Origin: Branchiostoma belcheri
Taxonomy: Eukaryota; Chordata; Leptocardii; Amphioxiformes; Branchiostomatidae
Assembly (NCBI RefSeq): GCF_001625305.1
Contig: NW_017802491.1
Span: 1,484,088 to 1,548,087, forward strand
Length of the DNA: 64,000 nt
Direction: 5' to 3'
Shown here piece after piece: positions 10,601-22,200 of this stretch (positions are counted from its first letter, which is position 1; each line of letters opens with the position of its first letter). The position numbers were made by a program, and so were the translations under genes. Under the pieces are notes generated by a model. The model was not told the origin of the DNA. It searched no databases and worked only from the letters and a program-made list of their open reading frames with translations.

Positions 10601-13243
10601 TCTCCAGCCGAAACACTGAATAGTTCGTATCAGAACGACACAGAAAACAAAGACCCTAGGACCAAAAAAGACATAACCGTAAAAGCCGCCAAACGCCCTG
10701 AAAAAGGCACTGCCAAGAAACCCAGTGAACGCGAACGCGAAACACCTTCTTCGACAGAGTGTAGAACTCCAGCAAAGGCAGTACATGTAAATGGCTCACA
10801 TGAAGACGACACAGAAAGTAAGGACTGTCCTTCTAGGACCAAAGAAGACACTATCTATATCTTAAAAACCGTTACACTTTCTGACACTGCCAAGAAAACC
10901 TATGAAAACGAAACAACTTCGACAGAGTGTACTACAGACGATGGCATCGCAAAGTTGCAAACTCCAGTGATCACCAGGAGCCAACAGGAAACAAGTGAGA
11001 AGCCAGCGTCCCTCACGTGCACATCGGGGGCGGAGAAGGACACAGATGAATCGAACTCGGAGACAGTACAAAGCGTCAGGACAACAGAGGATTGCCAAAG
11101 AAAGGGAACAAGGAAGTCGGGTATGTGTGTCAATGTTCTACGACGCATTGTAGTTGTTTTTACTGTAGATGCTGAGTATTGATGTTGTTTGCTATGTCAA
11201 AACTTTGAAACTTTCTTCAGACACCACTTTGCAGGTTTTTTTCGAAATTCAGTCCGATTTGTTCTTGAATTGACAGTAAAAAAAACAAGATATGGAGGTC
11301 ATTACACTTAACTGACAATCATTTGAAATATAAAATGCGTTTTATGTGAGTATCAGTGATAGACTTAAGTTCCCATTTCGAACCGGCCCTCCCCAGGCCA
11401 GCCCCGGCTGACGGCCGAGCAGCACGGGCAGCTGCAGGAGCTGCGGCGGCGGTTCTCGTCCATCCCCCCGCTGACGTGGCAGAGACTGCGCGCTGTGCTG
11501 GAGAACCACCCCGCCATGCTGGACATGGAGCACGATCACATACTCACCTACCTCAGCCAGCAGCCGCCCAGGGTCATGAGCAAGGCAAGGCAGCTTCTGT
11601 ACTTGTTAAAAATCTTATTTTCTTCCTTTCTCCCTCAATTCTTCCCTATATCACCCTTTCCCCGTATCCCTCCATCACCATTCAATTTATGCTTTATCCA
11701 TCCACCCATCCATCCATCCACCCGTCCTTCCATCCGTCCATCCATCCATCCATCCATCCATCCATCCATCCATCCATCCATCCATCCATCCACCCATCCA
11801 TCCATCCATCCATCCACCCGTCCTTCCATCCGTCCGTCCATCCATCCATCTATCCATCCACCCGTCCGTCCGTCCATCCATCCATCTACCCCCCATACTG
11901 AGTCACTGCGACACCAAAGAATCACTCCGCATGGCCAGGCGGAATCAACTTCTCTGACTGACACAATTTCACCCGCAGTCCACACGAAGATTGCAGTCCT
12001 TGCGGGGCGTACTTTATCCCTGCTTATGTGTGAATCAGGACCGATCCCCTCCCGCCGCCGGGGCGGGCCGTAATGACGGACGTCCCGGTGTGACAGCGGC
12101 CTGCAGTCCGCCCGGGCGGAGTGATTACGGAGTCGTGTGCGTGGGGTGGTTGATGGGGGCATGGATGATCATAAAACACAAGCAGACCTCTGATCCACTA
12201 CTTCCTTACGGATCAATTCTTAAGCCAACCCATATTCTCTCTGTAATATGTATGATAAACTTGGGGCATTGTATGCGCTTTTCTGGGCAGCAGTGGGGGC
12301 ATATTTATTACTAAGTATGCGGCCGTCTCTGCTTGATGCCCTTCTTACGTACTGGTACTAAATTTTAATGACTTGTTGAGTGACCCAGAGGGAAGTTGGG
12401 TTAACAAAATACCGTACAACATACGGCACTGTCGGCAGGAAAAACCTAAAGTTCGTGAATCTCAAATAGGTTAGAATGAACCCAACGGCCGAGTTCCAGC
12501 TTATTACAGTCCCAACTAATGCTCAGAGAGATTTGAAACATGGTCGTGTTTTAAAAGCAACAGTTCTAACGAACTGCATGCATGCACTGGAAAGTTGAAA
12601 ATAGATATTTGTGACTGCCTTCATGTTTTTCCCAATCGTACACGGAGTATTGCCCAAAATTGGTAGGTCGCGAAATCCAATCAGCACCAAGGACAGGGAA
12701 ACAACGAAAGTTATCCTCGCTCCCCGATCATATACTACGTATGTTAATCTTTCTTACTCTGTGCAAAATTCACCGGCTAACTCGAGAAGCGCAGGGTTGC
12801 ATTGCTTTGTGTTCGTCTTGTTTTCACTAGAAGGCTATTGTTGAACAAAGTGCTCAAATGTACAGGTTAGCTGCATGGTCTCTACCAGACTAAAATGGAT
12901 TGCTGAAAATATAGTAGAAACTGGCTAAGAAGACTGAATAATGAAGAATTTAAAAGACCATAGGAGTACACTTTGCAACGCCCCATTAGGCCAAATTTTA
13001 AGCATTTGGAGTCTGGTCGAGAAATCTGCTAATAGATATTCGTGGAATGCCAATTATTGACAGTTATGGCAATTAAAGTTCAAACGCTCGATCCTAAAAC
13101 TTGCTGTCTCCCCCCAGGCCGTGGACAACCTGCGGAAAGACTGTTACCAGAAAATGCGGAACCCCTGGAACTTCCTCCAGGCCCTGACGGAAGCCGCGGC
13201 CCGGGAATACATCAGTCAATCAGGCTACAGCGGCGCGGTCTAA
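7691..13243 (+). CDS. Unrecognised 390-residue protein, four exons
   Basis: Exons 7691-7730, 10302-11120, 11397-11584 and 13118-13243 (TAA) join in phases 1, 1 and 0. I do not recognise the protein. It starts [19 protein letters not shown], then a run of seven lysines resembling a nuclear signal, then an acidic patch with [19 protein letters not shown] Ser/Thr/Lys-rich, probably disordered middle of about 200 residues follows. The C-terminal 100 residues look folded and helical ([38 protein letters not shown]) and have strong coding bias. The third intron begins GC (AAG|GCAAGG), a good GC-AG donor. An alternative is that the second exon extends upstream as an ORF from 10139, but that stretch looks non-coding and the acceptor at 10301 fits the phase left by 7730. 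AATAAA at 14109-14114 is a plausible polyadenylation signal. Confidence 0.6.
8870..8915. repeat. Hairpin with CCAAGGAGGT arms
   Basis: ACTAGTATATACCAAGGAGGT (8870-8890, 21 nt) is mirrored by ACCTCCTTG plus TATATACTAGT at 8896-8915, missing one base. The loop is five bases. It lies in intron 1 of the unrecognised gene, just after CTCCAAGCAGAT at about 8841, the tip motif of another element family here. Confidence 0.75.
9251..9407. mobile_element. Fold-back element, CCAAGCAGA-tipped, with 12-bp flanking direct repeats
   Basis: The left arm starts CCAAGCAGAG and the right arm ends CTCTGCTTGG. The arms, about 70 bp and imperfect, share TTTGG, TTGGCGTG, TTTATCGGG and TTTTTGCAC blocks in inverted order. 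The 12-bp sequence GTACCGAATATC occurs at 9233-9244 and again at 9411-9422, a few bases outside each tip, as an old target duplication might. No ORF. Confidence 0.65.
11695..11889. repeat. (CCAT)n / CCGTC microsatellite array
   Basis: About 195 bp of ATCC/CCAT tetranucleotides with interspersed ACCCGTCC and TTCCATCCGTC variants that form a longer period. It lies inside the GC-AG intron, 110 bp after the donor. Long [12 protein letters not shown] frames across it are artefacts. Confidence 0.97.
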
Positions 13244-15588
13244 CATCCGGAGGCCGTGTGTAGACAGCAATAGCTAACAGATTACGGGATGAACGTTACG
13301 ACATTTTTAAAAAGAAATAACGTTAGTGTCTTTCTTGTACAGTAAATTGTCATGAGAATTTTATGGTACATTTAGAGTTTCAGACGCTGCATTAGTCTAC
13401 CACAGCGTGGTCTAGCATTGGGCGTGCCACTGCGTGCACAGTACTGGAGAATTTACTACGGGATGTAACGTTATGATATGTTGTCATTTTAAAGAAATTT
13501 CCTTGTACAGTAAATGTTTAGAATTTTCCTTGTACATAGTAATGAAATGTTGATTTTCCGGTAACTTATAGCAGGCTACTGGTAGTCAGTCGGACTTCAA
13601 CATCATTTGTCGTGTGGTAATAGCTATGAATTTATGTTTAACAGAATGCAACAATACGATATGTCAACATTTTAAAGACATGGACATTTCCTTGTACATA
13701 GTATATGGCCATGTGGATTTTCCAGTAATTTCAGCAGACTACTTTTACAGTTTACTCTTCGTCTTGGGAACTTTTAACGACTCGGTAATTGTGACGTCGA
13801 CTGAAAAGCTAATCCATGTTTGTACGCGTTTTGACCAATTTAGTTGTAGTGAGTCGTTAGGACCCACGTAATGCTAACTAATCGTCTTCAGTGTGACCGT
13901 GTGCAATATGGTAAAATTTTAATGTCTATAAATGGTTGTAATTATCACTAATCGTGCACTCTTTGTAACATCGTCAGTAAAATTTATTCTGCTATTAGAT
14001 TGAAAATGCCGTCTGATCAGTATATTGTATCAGAAGATTTGGGCACATACCATACTGTACGCTGTGATAGCAGTTCTGATTGCCACGTTGCTAGAACGTC
14101 TGGTACAAAATAAATGTCCATAGTCAATGTGAAGTAATTGTTGCTTCATTTTATCGTCTGATTGAGATGGAAAAGTTCCCCCTCTAATCTCTGCTAGACT
14201 AACTACGCTGGCTAAAGGGAAAATTCGCCAGGGGAGTTTGCTTCCCGCACAGTTTAGTGGAAATGTTACCCTTAACGCGGCTCACGTGCACTCCCCTGGC
14301 TGATTATTGACCGTATTCTTGCCGAATTCTACAATCCATAACCCCTTAGGAAGGCCTGGTGGAGACTATATATCACCACAGAAATCAAGACTTCATACGA
14401 CTCGAGGGATGGCAACTGTCGCCAAACTTCGTACTCAACATTTTGACATGACAAATTACAAAGAAATCGGGTACAAAATTGCAAAGAAATTGGGTACAAA
14501 ATAAAGCGTTTGTTCTCAGAATGACGCTTTTTCGGAAACAGATTTAAGCGTTTTCCGCCTTAACAATAATGAGTACGTTAATGAATTGTCTTTAGCGGGT
14601 TTCACAAAATACTGCTTTTGACGGAGCCGCTTTACATCTTCAACTATAACGGATGGATGGCTCCGAGCGGTGACATACTGAATCACAGGTTTGAAAATGC
14701 CACAGAGCAAATGCGATAGATACAATATTGAGATATCGATATGAAAGATGGATAGAAAGACGATTAAACGATATTTCAAGCGTCAGATTCAAAAGGCACG
14801 GTGGTATGATTTTTTTATCAGAGACGGCACACATTAAGATTATGAGGAATGGCCAGGCTATTATAGCTGATTTGACATGGAGGAGATCTGAAGATGTTCA
14901 TACTAATCGTCTTTACATGACATCTTCTTTTGCGCCGCTATCTACAATTGTCTCCACCAGACCTGGGTTGCCTGAAAATAGTATATTTTGCTGAATAGAC
15001 AGAATGATTTGCCATAGGAGTTAGCCGGCCATAGGGTACACTTTTCAAATTGTACTCAAGTGGTCAGCTATGTCTTTTATCATATCATACAGTCTATTTG
15101 GCCAATTCTACCATTCTTCTAGCAACTACTTGTTGGGGTTTGGTAGAGACTAATCTACGGACAAATCTCTTTCTTATGAATCATCAAAATCCCTAACCAA
15201 TAAGGACAAGAAGACGTGGTAACTCATGTATCGTTAGCTTTAATTCCTGACAACACATCAGACACGAAAGCCACCGCCGTGTCGCACCACCGACAGTTAT
15301 AATATGCCGCAGATGGTATGTCCTAAAGTAAAGATGTTACACTGGTCACAACAACCAACGTTCACTTCATTTTCCTGTGCAGTTCCAAAGTTTTCCGGTC
15401 CAAACTACATTGTAGATATCATCCAGAAAGAAGTATAGAGAGGGGAAAGGTGTGGAGTGTTCTACGTAATCATAATGAACGACTAGGAGTGTCAGAGAGA
15501 AAGTCAAGATGAAATGGTTGGACGTACGTTGGCTGCCCTTTTCCGCACAGTGGAAGTGTGATGCGATAAAGAACGGGATCTTCTTACT
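13244..15588. other. 3' UTR of preceding gene and convergent intergenic region
   Basis: The first ~870 bp probably forms the 3' UTR of the unrecognised gene, ending at AATAAA 14109-14114. GCCAGGGGAGT at 14227-14237 is mirrored by ACTCCCCTGGC at 14290-14300, a perfect 11-bp inverted repeat. The rest, to the stop of the reverse-strand peptide gene, should include that gene's 3' UTR. I found no conserved protein. Confidence 0.5.
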
Positions 15589-16116
15589 CTACTGCGCGGA
15601 TCTCTTCCTCCTGCCGTATCTGCTGGAGTTGGTGCGATAATGGAACTCGGCCCTTTTCGGGTGCTGAGGCAGCGGGAGTTGGTCGACGTGTCCCCCGGAC
15701 CAGTCCCCGGCTCGCCCGCCGTCCTGCCGGTCGTACGGGGTGGTGTTGTCCAGGCCGAAGAGCCCGGGAAAGGCCGGTAACGTCACCGTGAAGTCCTCGC
15801 CGTCGGAGTCCGCGTCGCTGAGCCGAGACGTCTCGCCCCTCTTCCCGTATCTGCCGACCGACGTCCTGAAGGGAAAGTTGTAGGAGGGGACCCGTCTGCT
15901 GACCTCCCGAACATCAGGCAGGCCACGGAGGCCGGACAGTGAGGCTATGTGGAGAGGAACCCCCAGACTGCCCTGTCTGACGGGTGGGTCTTGGCCGAAG
16001 CCCAAGGCATCGTTGTCTTGTTCCCAGTACGCGGAGGATACCGGCAAGGCTACCGCGGCGTGTGGGAGAAGGCAGGCGGAGGCGACGAGGATGAAGAGCT
16101 GAGTCGGTAGCGCCAT
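15589..16116 (-). CDS. RY-amide-type neuropeptide precursor
   Basis: A single-exon 175-residue prepropeptide. Met 16116 is chosen because it opens a classic signal peptide (ALPTQLFILVASACLLPHAAVA, cleaved near residue 22-23); the in-frame Met 42 nt upstream adds a charged leader that would spoil it. Two peptides are framed by prohormone-convertase sites and amidation glycines. Residues 76-90, VPSYNFPFRTSVGRY, follow RR and precede GKR. Residues 156-167, AEFHYRTNSSRY, follow KR and precede GRRKR. Both fit F-x-(F/Y)-R-T-(S/N)-x-x-R-Y-amide, so they are internal paralogues. The spacer is acidic with one N-glycosylation sequon (NTT). The ends recall RF/RY-amides; YN-aromatic plus RY-amide is faintly kisspeptin-like, but I cannot assign a family. 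The precursor would be secreted and act through a GPCR. Confidence 0.8.
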   Translation of the reverse strand: MALPTQLFILVASACLLPHAAVALPVSSAYWEQDNDALGFGQDPPVRQGSLGVPLHIASLSGLRGLPDVREVSRRVPSYNFPFRTSVGRYGKRGETSRLSDADSDGEDFTVTLPAFPGLFGLDNTTPYDRQDGGRAGDWSGGHVDQLPLPQHPKRAEFHYRTNSSRYGRRKRSAQ

Positions 16117-16199
16117 CTCTCTCTTTCTCTCGAACGGTCGTACTGAGCGGGGATACAAGAGAAACAGGTGTGATACCGTCTCAAGCCGGCACTTCGTCT

Positions 16200-16205
16200 T
16201 TTATA
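16200..16205 (-). promoter_or_regulatory. TATA box of the neuropeptide gene
   Basis: Reverse-strand CTATAAAA (TATAAA at 16205-16200) lies 84 bp upstream of the chosen start codon. Initiation about 30 bp downstream, near 16170, would leave a 5' UTR of about 55 nt that contains the upstream in-frame ATG. The position supports a compact, intronless transcription unit. Confidence 0.6.
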
Positions 16206-16206
16206 G

Positions 16207-19200
16207 CAACAACTGGGCGTTTTGCGCCGCCGCGGTGCATTATCAGCTAAACGAACCGTGCAACGTGCGCATGTCTCCTCTGATAATGCGCCTCCATTCA
16301 TGTATGATGGAGTGATTAAAGCTACTGTCCTTCTAGACTTTAGAAACTGCGGGGGAATTATGTGGGCACTCTGACGAAGAACATCACAATTTCCTGTGTG
16401 GGCAGTACCGTTATAACGAACCTATTGAAGAAAATTTTAAAGTCAGTGATGTGGAATGGTAACATTCTTTTTTCTCAGTCTGATATCAATGAGTCCTGCT
16501 AATTGCTTTTCAGTCCAGCCGTTAAAAGGTGTCTAATGGCGTGGATTTTGTGGAACATTTAGCTTGAATCTGATTCATTAGTCTGACTCCGACTGAAGTA
16601 CCTGTCACGCGGACTCACGTTAAGTTGAGGAACGACAGAACTGTACCTCCGTTCTTTGGATAAACTCTCCAAATCCTTCAACCATCATATATTGTGCAAC
16701 CTCGGAAATGGTTTTGATGTTGGATTGGTCCATGGCCGAAGCGTCACGATCATGAGCCAGGAATTGATGAGGGTAATGGATTCTATGGCACTAGATTACC
16801 GTCGCTAGGGTTCCTTCATACTTAGCAACATTTGTCCGCACGTCACAACATTAAACCTGGGCCTTGTTGCCCAGTGGACAGGAGGCGGTGTGAATGCAGA
16901 GATTGTAACTTTTATGGGGTAGATTATTGCACATAATACACTGTGGAGACCATGATCCGTACTTTCGAAGAGTTGTGCGTTTCAAAGCTCTCTTGGAGAC
17001 CGGTATATCAAAGATGGAAAGACGAAACGAAACTCCACTTATCCGCGCGGCTTTAATCTGGGCTCCTCTATTTGTCATTAAAAGCCACCTGTTCATTCCG
17101 AGCAACAAGTTCAACTGCGCGCTACCGGTGGCCTCACTCTGTAGACTGTAAGGCTGCCCGTTGTTTTGTAACGGTTACATATACCCGCATGATCCTGTCA
17201 AATCCTGTTTCACGTTATATAATACTAGCATTAGTACCAACAGAAACAAAACATTTATGTACGGGAATATTGATGATAACTGCGAAAACGAAAGTAAGCA
17301 ACAAATCCTAGAAATATGAGATTTACAAGAACGTAACACTGGCTAACAAACAGACAAACAGATAGTTGAAACATCTTCATTCTTCACAATTATGATGTGT
17401 ACGCTCCATGAAATGGTCGAAATCAATCAGATAGCTGGCTAGCCGCTCCTCTATCATCAAGTAAACGCGTCACATAGGTTAGGTAAGCAGAAGATGACAG
17501 GACCTTCCCGAGAGAGAAACGGTCTCACCGTATCGCTTACCTACAGGTTCAATGCCGTGAGACAGCCAAGGACAAGGATTGAAAAGCAACACGGTAGATT
17601 TTCGGGGAAAAAAGAACTACTTGATTCTTTGGCGATTTTGAAATTCGGCGATCTCTACACCTAGTAATCAACTATATATATATATAATTCGACCGAAGAT
17701 TGTTCATAATATATCACCAACTTACTACAATCATTTCCATCGATTGCCAGTTTCTTGTAATAAATCTCACAGATAAAAGAGCAACGTTTTTCTCTAATGT
17801 CTAAAACTCCCAACTAATCTGACTAATATATCCGGTGTGTGGGTGGCTTTCCCTCTGTCGGATTCGCATAGACGTAACAGTGTTGTACGCGAGCGACGTT
17901 AGGTGACATGAAACAATCAGCGGAATATCGACCTGTCAGCCGTGGGGTATTTAATGAATGTACGGCGTGGGAGTGTCGTGGCTCTACCCGGATCTACTAC
18001 CGTTTCCCAGTAGTCAACTTGTGTCAAAGAAAATAGATGAAAGACTTTTCTTAATGGGCGAAGGAGGAATCGTTGCTGGAAAAGCTGCATATTAATATTT
18101 AGGTCACAAAAATTGGCCTCCTGCTCTGAGCGGCTTTTATTTTGATTTTTTCGTCCGTGCATTAATACTACAGTATCAGGTATATCAGGTAAAATATCGA
18201 CATTTGATTGACAAAAACAGCACATGATTAATATATTAAGTGTCTGCACGGTAAAATACTAGTAATAATAAATAAATAAAAAAATTCAAACCTCATTAAT
18301 TATGTAACATGATGGTGACGCGTATGTACCTATATAATAACACGTATTACATATCAAACCACACGTTACCTATCAGAGGTGATGAGGATATCCTGCATTG
18401 TTGCGGACTAAAATGAATGATTTATATGAAAGATTCGCCATCGAATCAAGGACATAGACGTGCCAAAAAGCAGTTACTCAAGCAACTGGATATGATTTTG
18501 GAAACGGTCAGACGTGTCAGCTAGTATCCACTAGCTTTCGTCAGAGGCATTCCATAGACATAGACATTCCAAAAATGATGAATTTGTGGAATAGGACGGT
18601 AGGGAATAAAGAGGTTCATATCGAAATGTGCACATGGTGTTTCTTTATTACAGCTGTTATACATCATGGTTATCCTGCTGTCGAAAGCTGGTAAGCGTTT
18701 AACACATTCCAGTGAAGTTGCCTGTTTCGTTGCCCAATGTGTTGTCGGATTTTCATCTTTGCCAAGGCCTGCGCTTCGGAAACTTATAGATATGACCAAG
18801 AACGTCCTTGAAATTTTCTCATGAATCATGAAATACAAACTCACTGCACGTGTGCTGAACTGGACTCGCTTTTGATTCTCATAAGCGAAGAAAACACCTA
18901 CCAGATAGCTGGACTATCTCAATCTTCTACTTGGCACAAAAGCTGTTTGCAACTGCCTGACATTATGTGACTCTTTCTTCACTTCTTCAGTCATCGCGGT
19001 TTACCAAGTATACATGCGCTGGGGAAAATAATCAATGCTGTTCTTAGGCCATTAATTCATAAACTGGCTCGGTAGAAGCTCAACGTTCCCGCTCAAGCTC
19101 TGTACCAAGCGAGAAGCGACTGAAGCGGAGCAGTAAGTTCTATTCGTGGAAGGGTCACAGCAGAACTCCATCAATCCTATTCTCAGGGTACTTTGCAGCT

Positions 19201-22200
19201 TTCAGATCTTTCCCCTCTTCTTGCCCTTTTCCCTGACAAAAGCACCTGAGCATGCCTGTGTGGGGTTTGTGTCCCCATCAAGTTGGCGGCAGGAACTGCT
19301 TTGGTGCAGTTGTGTGCAAAGAGGGAAGTTCTCACTTTCGTTTTCCATGAATTCCCGGAGCGAATTGCAGTAAAAGTTAATGATGGATAAAAGAAGGACT
19401 GCCATGATATATGCCATTGATTTTCACAAGTAGGGCGCGCTGGTTAGTTATTTTCTCAGCATGTGCAGATAAAACGTTGAGGGGTTGTTTCCAAAGTAGA
19501 TCCAGGCATCCTGGTGACACAATTTTAAGTGGATAAAAAAGAGAAGGCTCTATCATTTATATGACTTAGCGAACTGCTGGCGGCAACATACAACGTGCGT
19601 ATTATATCAATAACCTGCAGAGTTGACGGCTATAAATACACGTACAGCTCAGTGCCCACCCTGTGTGCACAGCGAATCTGAGAAGCTGTGATGGAGACGA
19701 ATAATACAACGATTACACACTAGTACTACACTAATGCGCACAGAACCATGGTGATGGTCGCAGCATTTACCAAGATGCACTAGCAGTCCCATTTGCATCG
19801 TTACGCAATGCCCAGAACTGGCATAACTTGATTCGCATAGAGCTTGCTGATACACGAAATTAGAAACTTTCAAAATGAAAATTGGGCCTTCTGTTTGTGT
19901 TTGTTGTGAAAAGAGCATTTCAGCTGTAGCGTTGAAAAAAACGACATTTCTAAAACGCACTGCTAATTAACATGTGTACCAGTAAAGCACTCTACTAAAG
20001 ACTGTATTTTCTTTTTCATTAAAAGTAATGTTAATCTGCTAAAAATAGCATATTTTCAGAAATTCAAAACATGGCAAAAGCACGAAAGCTGACTGACTAC
20101 AGTTACCGTGGCCCTCCGACACAAAAAGCGGCAGCAGCAGCAGCGAATGTCCGATGAAATCGCATTGCGACAACGTTGCGAAAGAAACAATTCTAACTTG
20201 CCTACCTGTAGCTTTCAGCGGTCGGGCAGATATGTGCTGTAGAAGTGCTGGGCAATCATATTTATACAGGTGTGGCTTACGTTTACGAGCGTCTCGGACA
20301 TGACTTCAGGACAATAGTAAGTAACAGATGAGTCTGAAGTACCCTTCTGGCACATCCTAATGTGGTTTGAGATAGCGCTATAGCCGTTGGACGGCCATCT
20401 ATCTCCTATCGGATATCGGGAGGGAAGGTTGGGATTTAATAGTCCCAAACGCCCGTATGTCAGGACACGGGGCGCTTAAGAAAAGGTCAGGATCAAATTC
20501 TCCCCCAGACATGCCGGGACGGGAGTCATACACTCTATCGCACACGTCGCCGTGCCTACGGGGACCAGCTTGGGTAGAGGCCCGATAATTGGCCCTTAAC
20601 GACGGTCAATTGCCGTAAAAGCTACTAGAGCCTCGCCAGTCGGTTATAGACAAATGTCGTTAGCATAGGATGTGACTTTAATAGGGTCCCCGTTCGGGAC
20701 AAGGTTGGGGATGGGAAGAAAGTGGATTTATACCTGGAAGCGATTCCGTTTCGAACTTGATGAACTTGTTTGCCAAAACATGGAGGCAAAATCCGATTGT
20801 AAATCGCCACCGGGGGCGGAACAGACTTCAGTGACGTACTCATGATATCTCCTACATACGGTCTCCCCAGGGCTTATATTGACTACTGAATCCTGGGATA
20901 ACCACAGATAGACTATTCACAAGAGGCTATAGGCACGGATAAATCACAGTCAGAACACTAAGTACCAAACTGACATAAGAGAGAAGAAAAAACTTTATCT
21001 TACTTCGGTCCGGATCGTCTATATGCAACAGTGACGCAGATTTGGACGACCAAATTGCTTGTGGCTGATCCTACAAAAGCCGGTTCTATCCTAATCTTGT
21101 CCGGGATGAATAGTTTATTACGTAGTAAAATGAGGGCACATCACCGCTCCTTCCAGGTTCCATCAGTCCCGAAGGTTGTGCAGCGAGCCTGTCAATCATC
21201 GACTGTAGCCACGCCCATAAGTCTCCGGGCAGTGACGTCATTGCCACCAGCTCCTGTCCTACCACAGGGCACCCGCGCCGCTCTATTCTACCTCCTCTCG
21301 AGTTATCACAACAACACAGGACGAAACACGGTCCGCAGTCAATAACGTGAAGGCAGCTTGCAGGAAATAAGAAATTAAGCCGGAACGTTGCCCCAAGAAA
21401 ACGATATCAAAGATTCTAGCCCCCACACCGGCAATGTAAATTTCAGCCGTTACTTGTGACATAACCCCGAAAGGCACGTTATTCAACAGTCCTTGAACAG
21501 AGATAACATACTACATACAGAAATTCCTCAACATGGAGAAACCTATATTCACAGTTATTAACGTTAAAACTTTATTTGCCAGCAGTCTGAGGAGCGAAGT
21601 TAATAACTTACAAACGGGGTCGCCATTACGCACACACGCTCTTCAATTTGTACATTAGTGTTACTTTTCAAATCCCTGCCAATTGCATATCATGAGTTTC
21701 ATCTGTAAATAATAGTTTGTTGGTAAAGGTCTTGATCATTGTGATAATCCGAAGACTCACTTTTTCACATTGCAAAATGTTCGGGAGCCATAATTCTATG
21801 AAGGTCACCAGAAAATTGATTTTTCAGTTACGACGGCTGAAAGAAAGTTGTGGAAAGTTCAAGTGTATGATAGTGCGAAAGAAATCCTTCAGACTTTTGT
21901 AGTGATTTCAGAGTGTGGGATGGCCTGGAGAGGCGTTAATTCAATTTTTCAGAAGAGGTGACCTTTGGCTGGCTATTTTTGTGGTCTGAATAGCGAGCTT
22001 TGGACATCCATGCACCATGTAACGTTACAGCTATTACCTCTATACAACGTGCCTAAGTGCGAAATAAGCTTTACTCAGTGTAAACTACTGGTCTGTCTGA
22101 CACAAGCTTCTACACAGGTCTATCACTCAGTGTTAGCACCACGGCGCGGGCAAACACGGACTGAACTTCAAAGTCGAACGTTTAAAAGGCTGTGAATAGG

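Noticed and set aside
11635..12162. Open frames rich in HPSIHPSI or DGWMDGWM on both strands
   Set aside because: They are translations of the CCAT microsatellite inside an intron.
20071..20157. Short ATG frame MAKARKLTDYSYRG...
   Set aside because: Under 30 codons, ends in a CAG-driven alanine run and has no support.
21031..21345. 104-codon forward frame
   Set aside because: No recognisable domain, no convincing splice partners and random composition.
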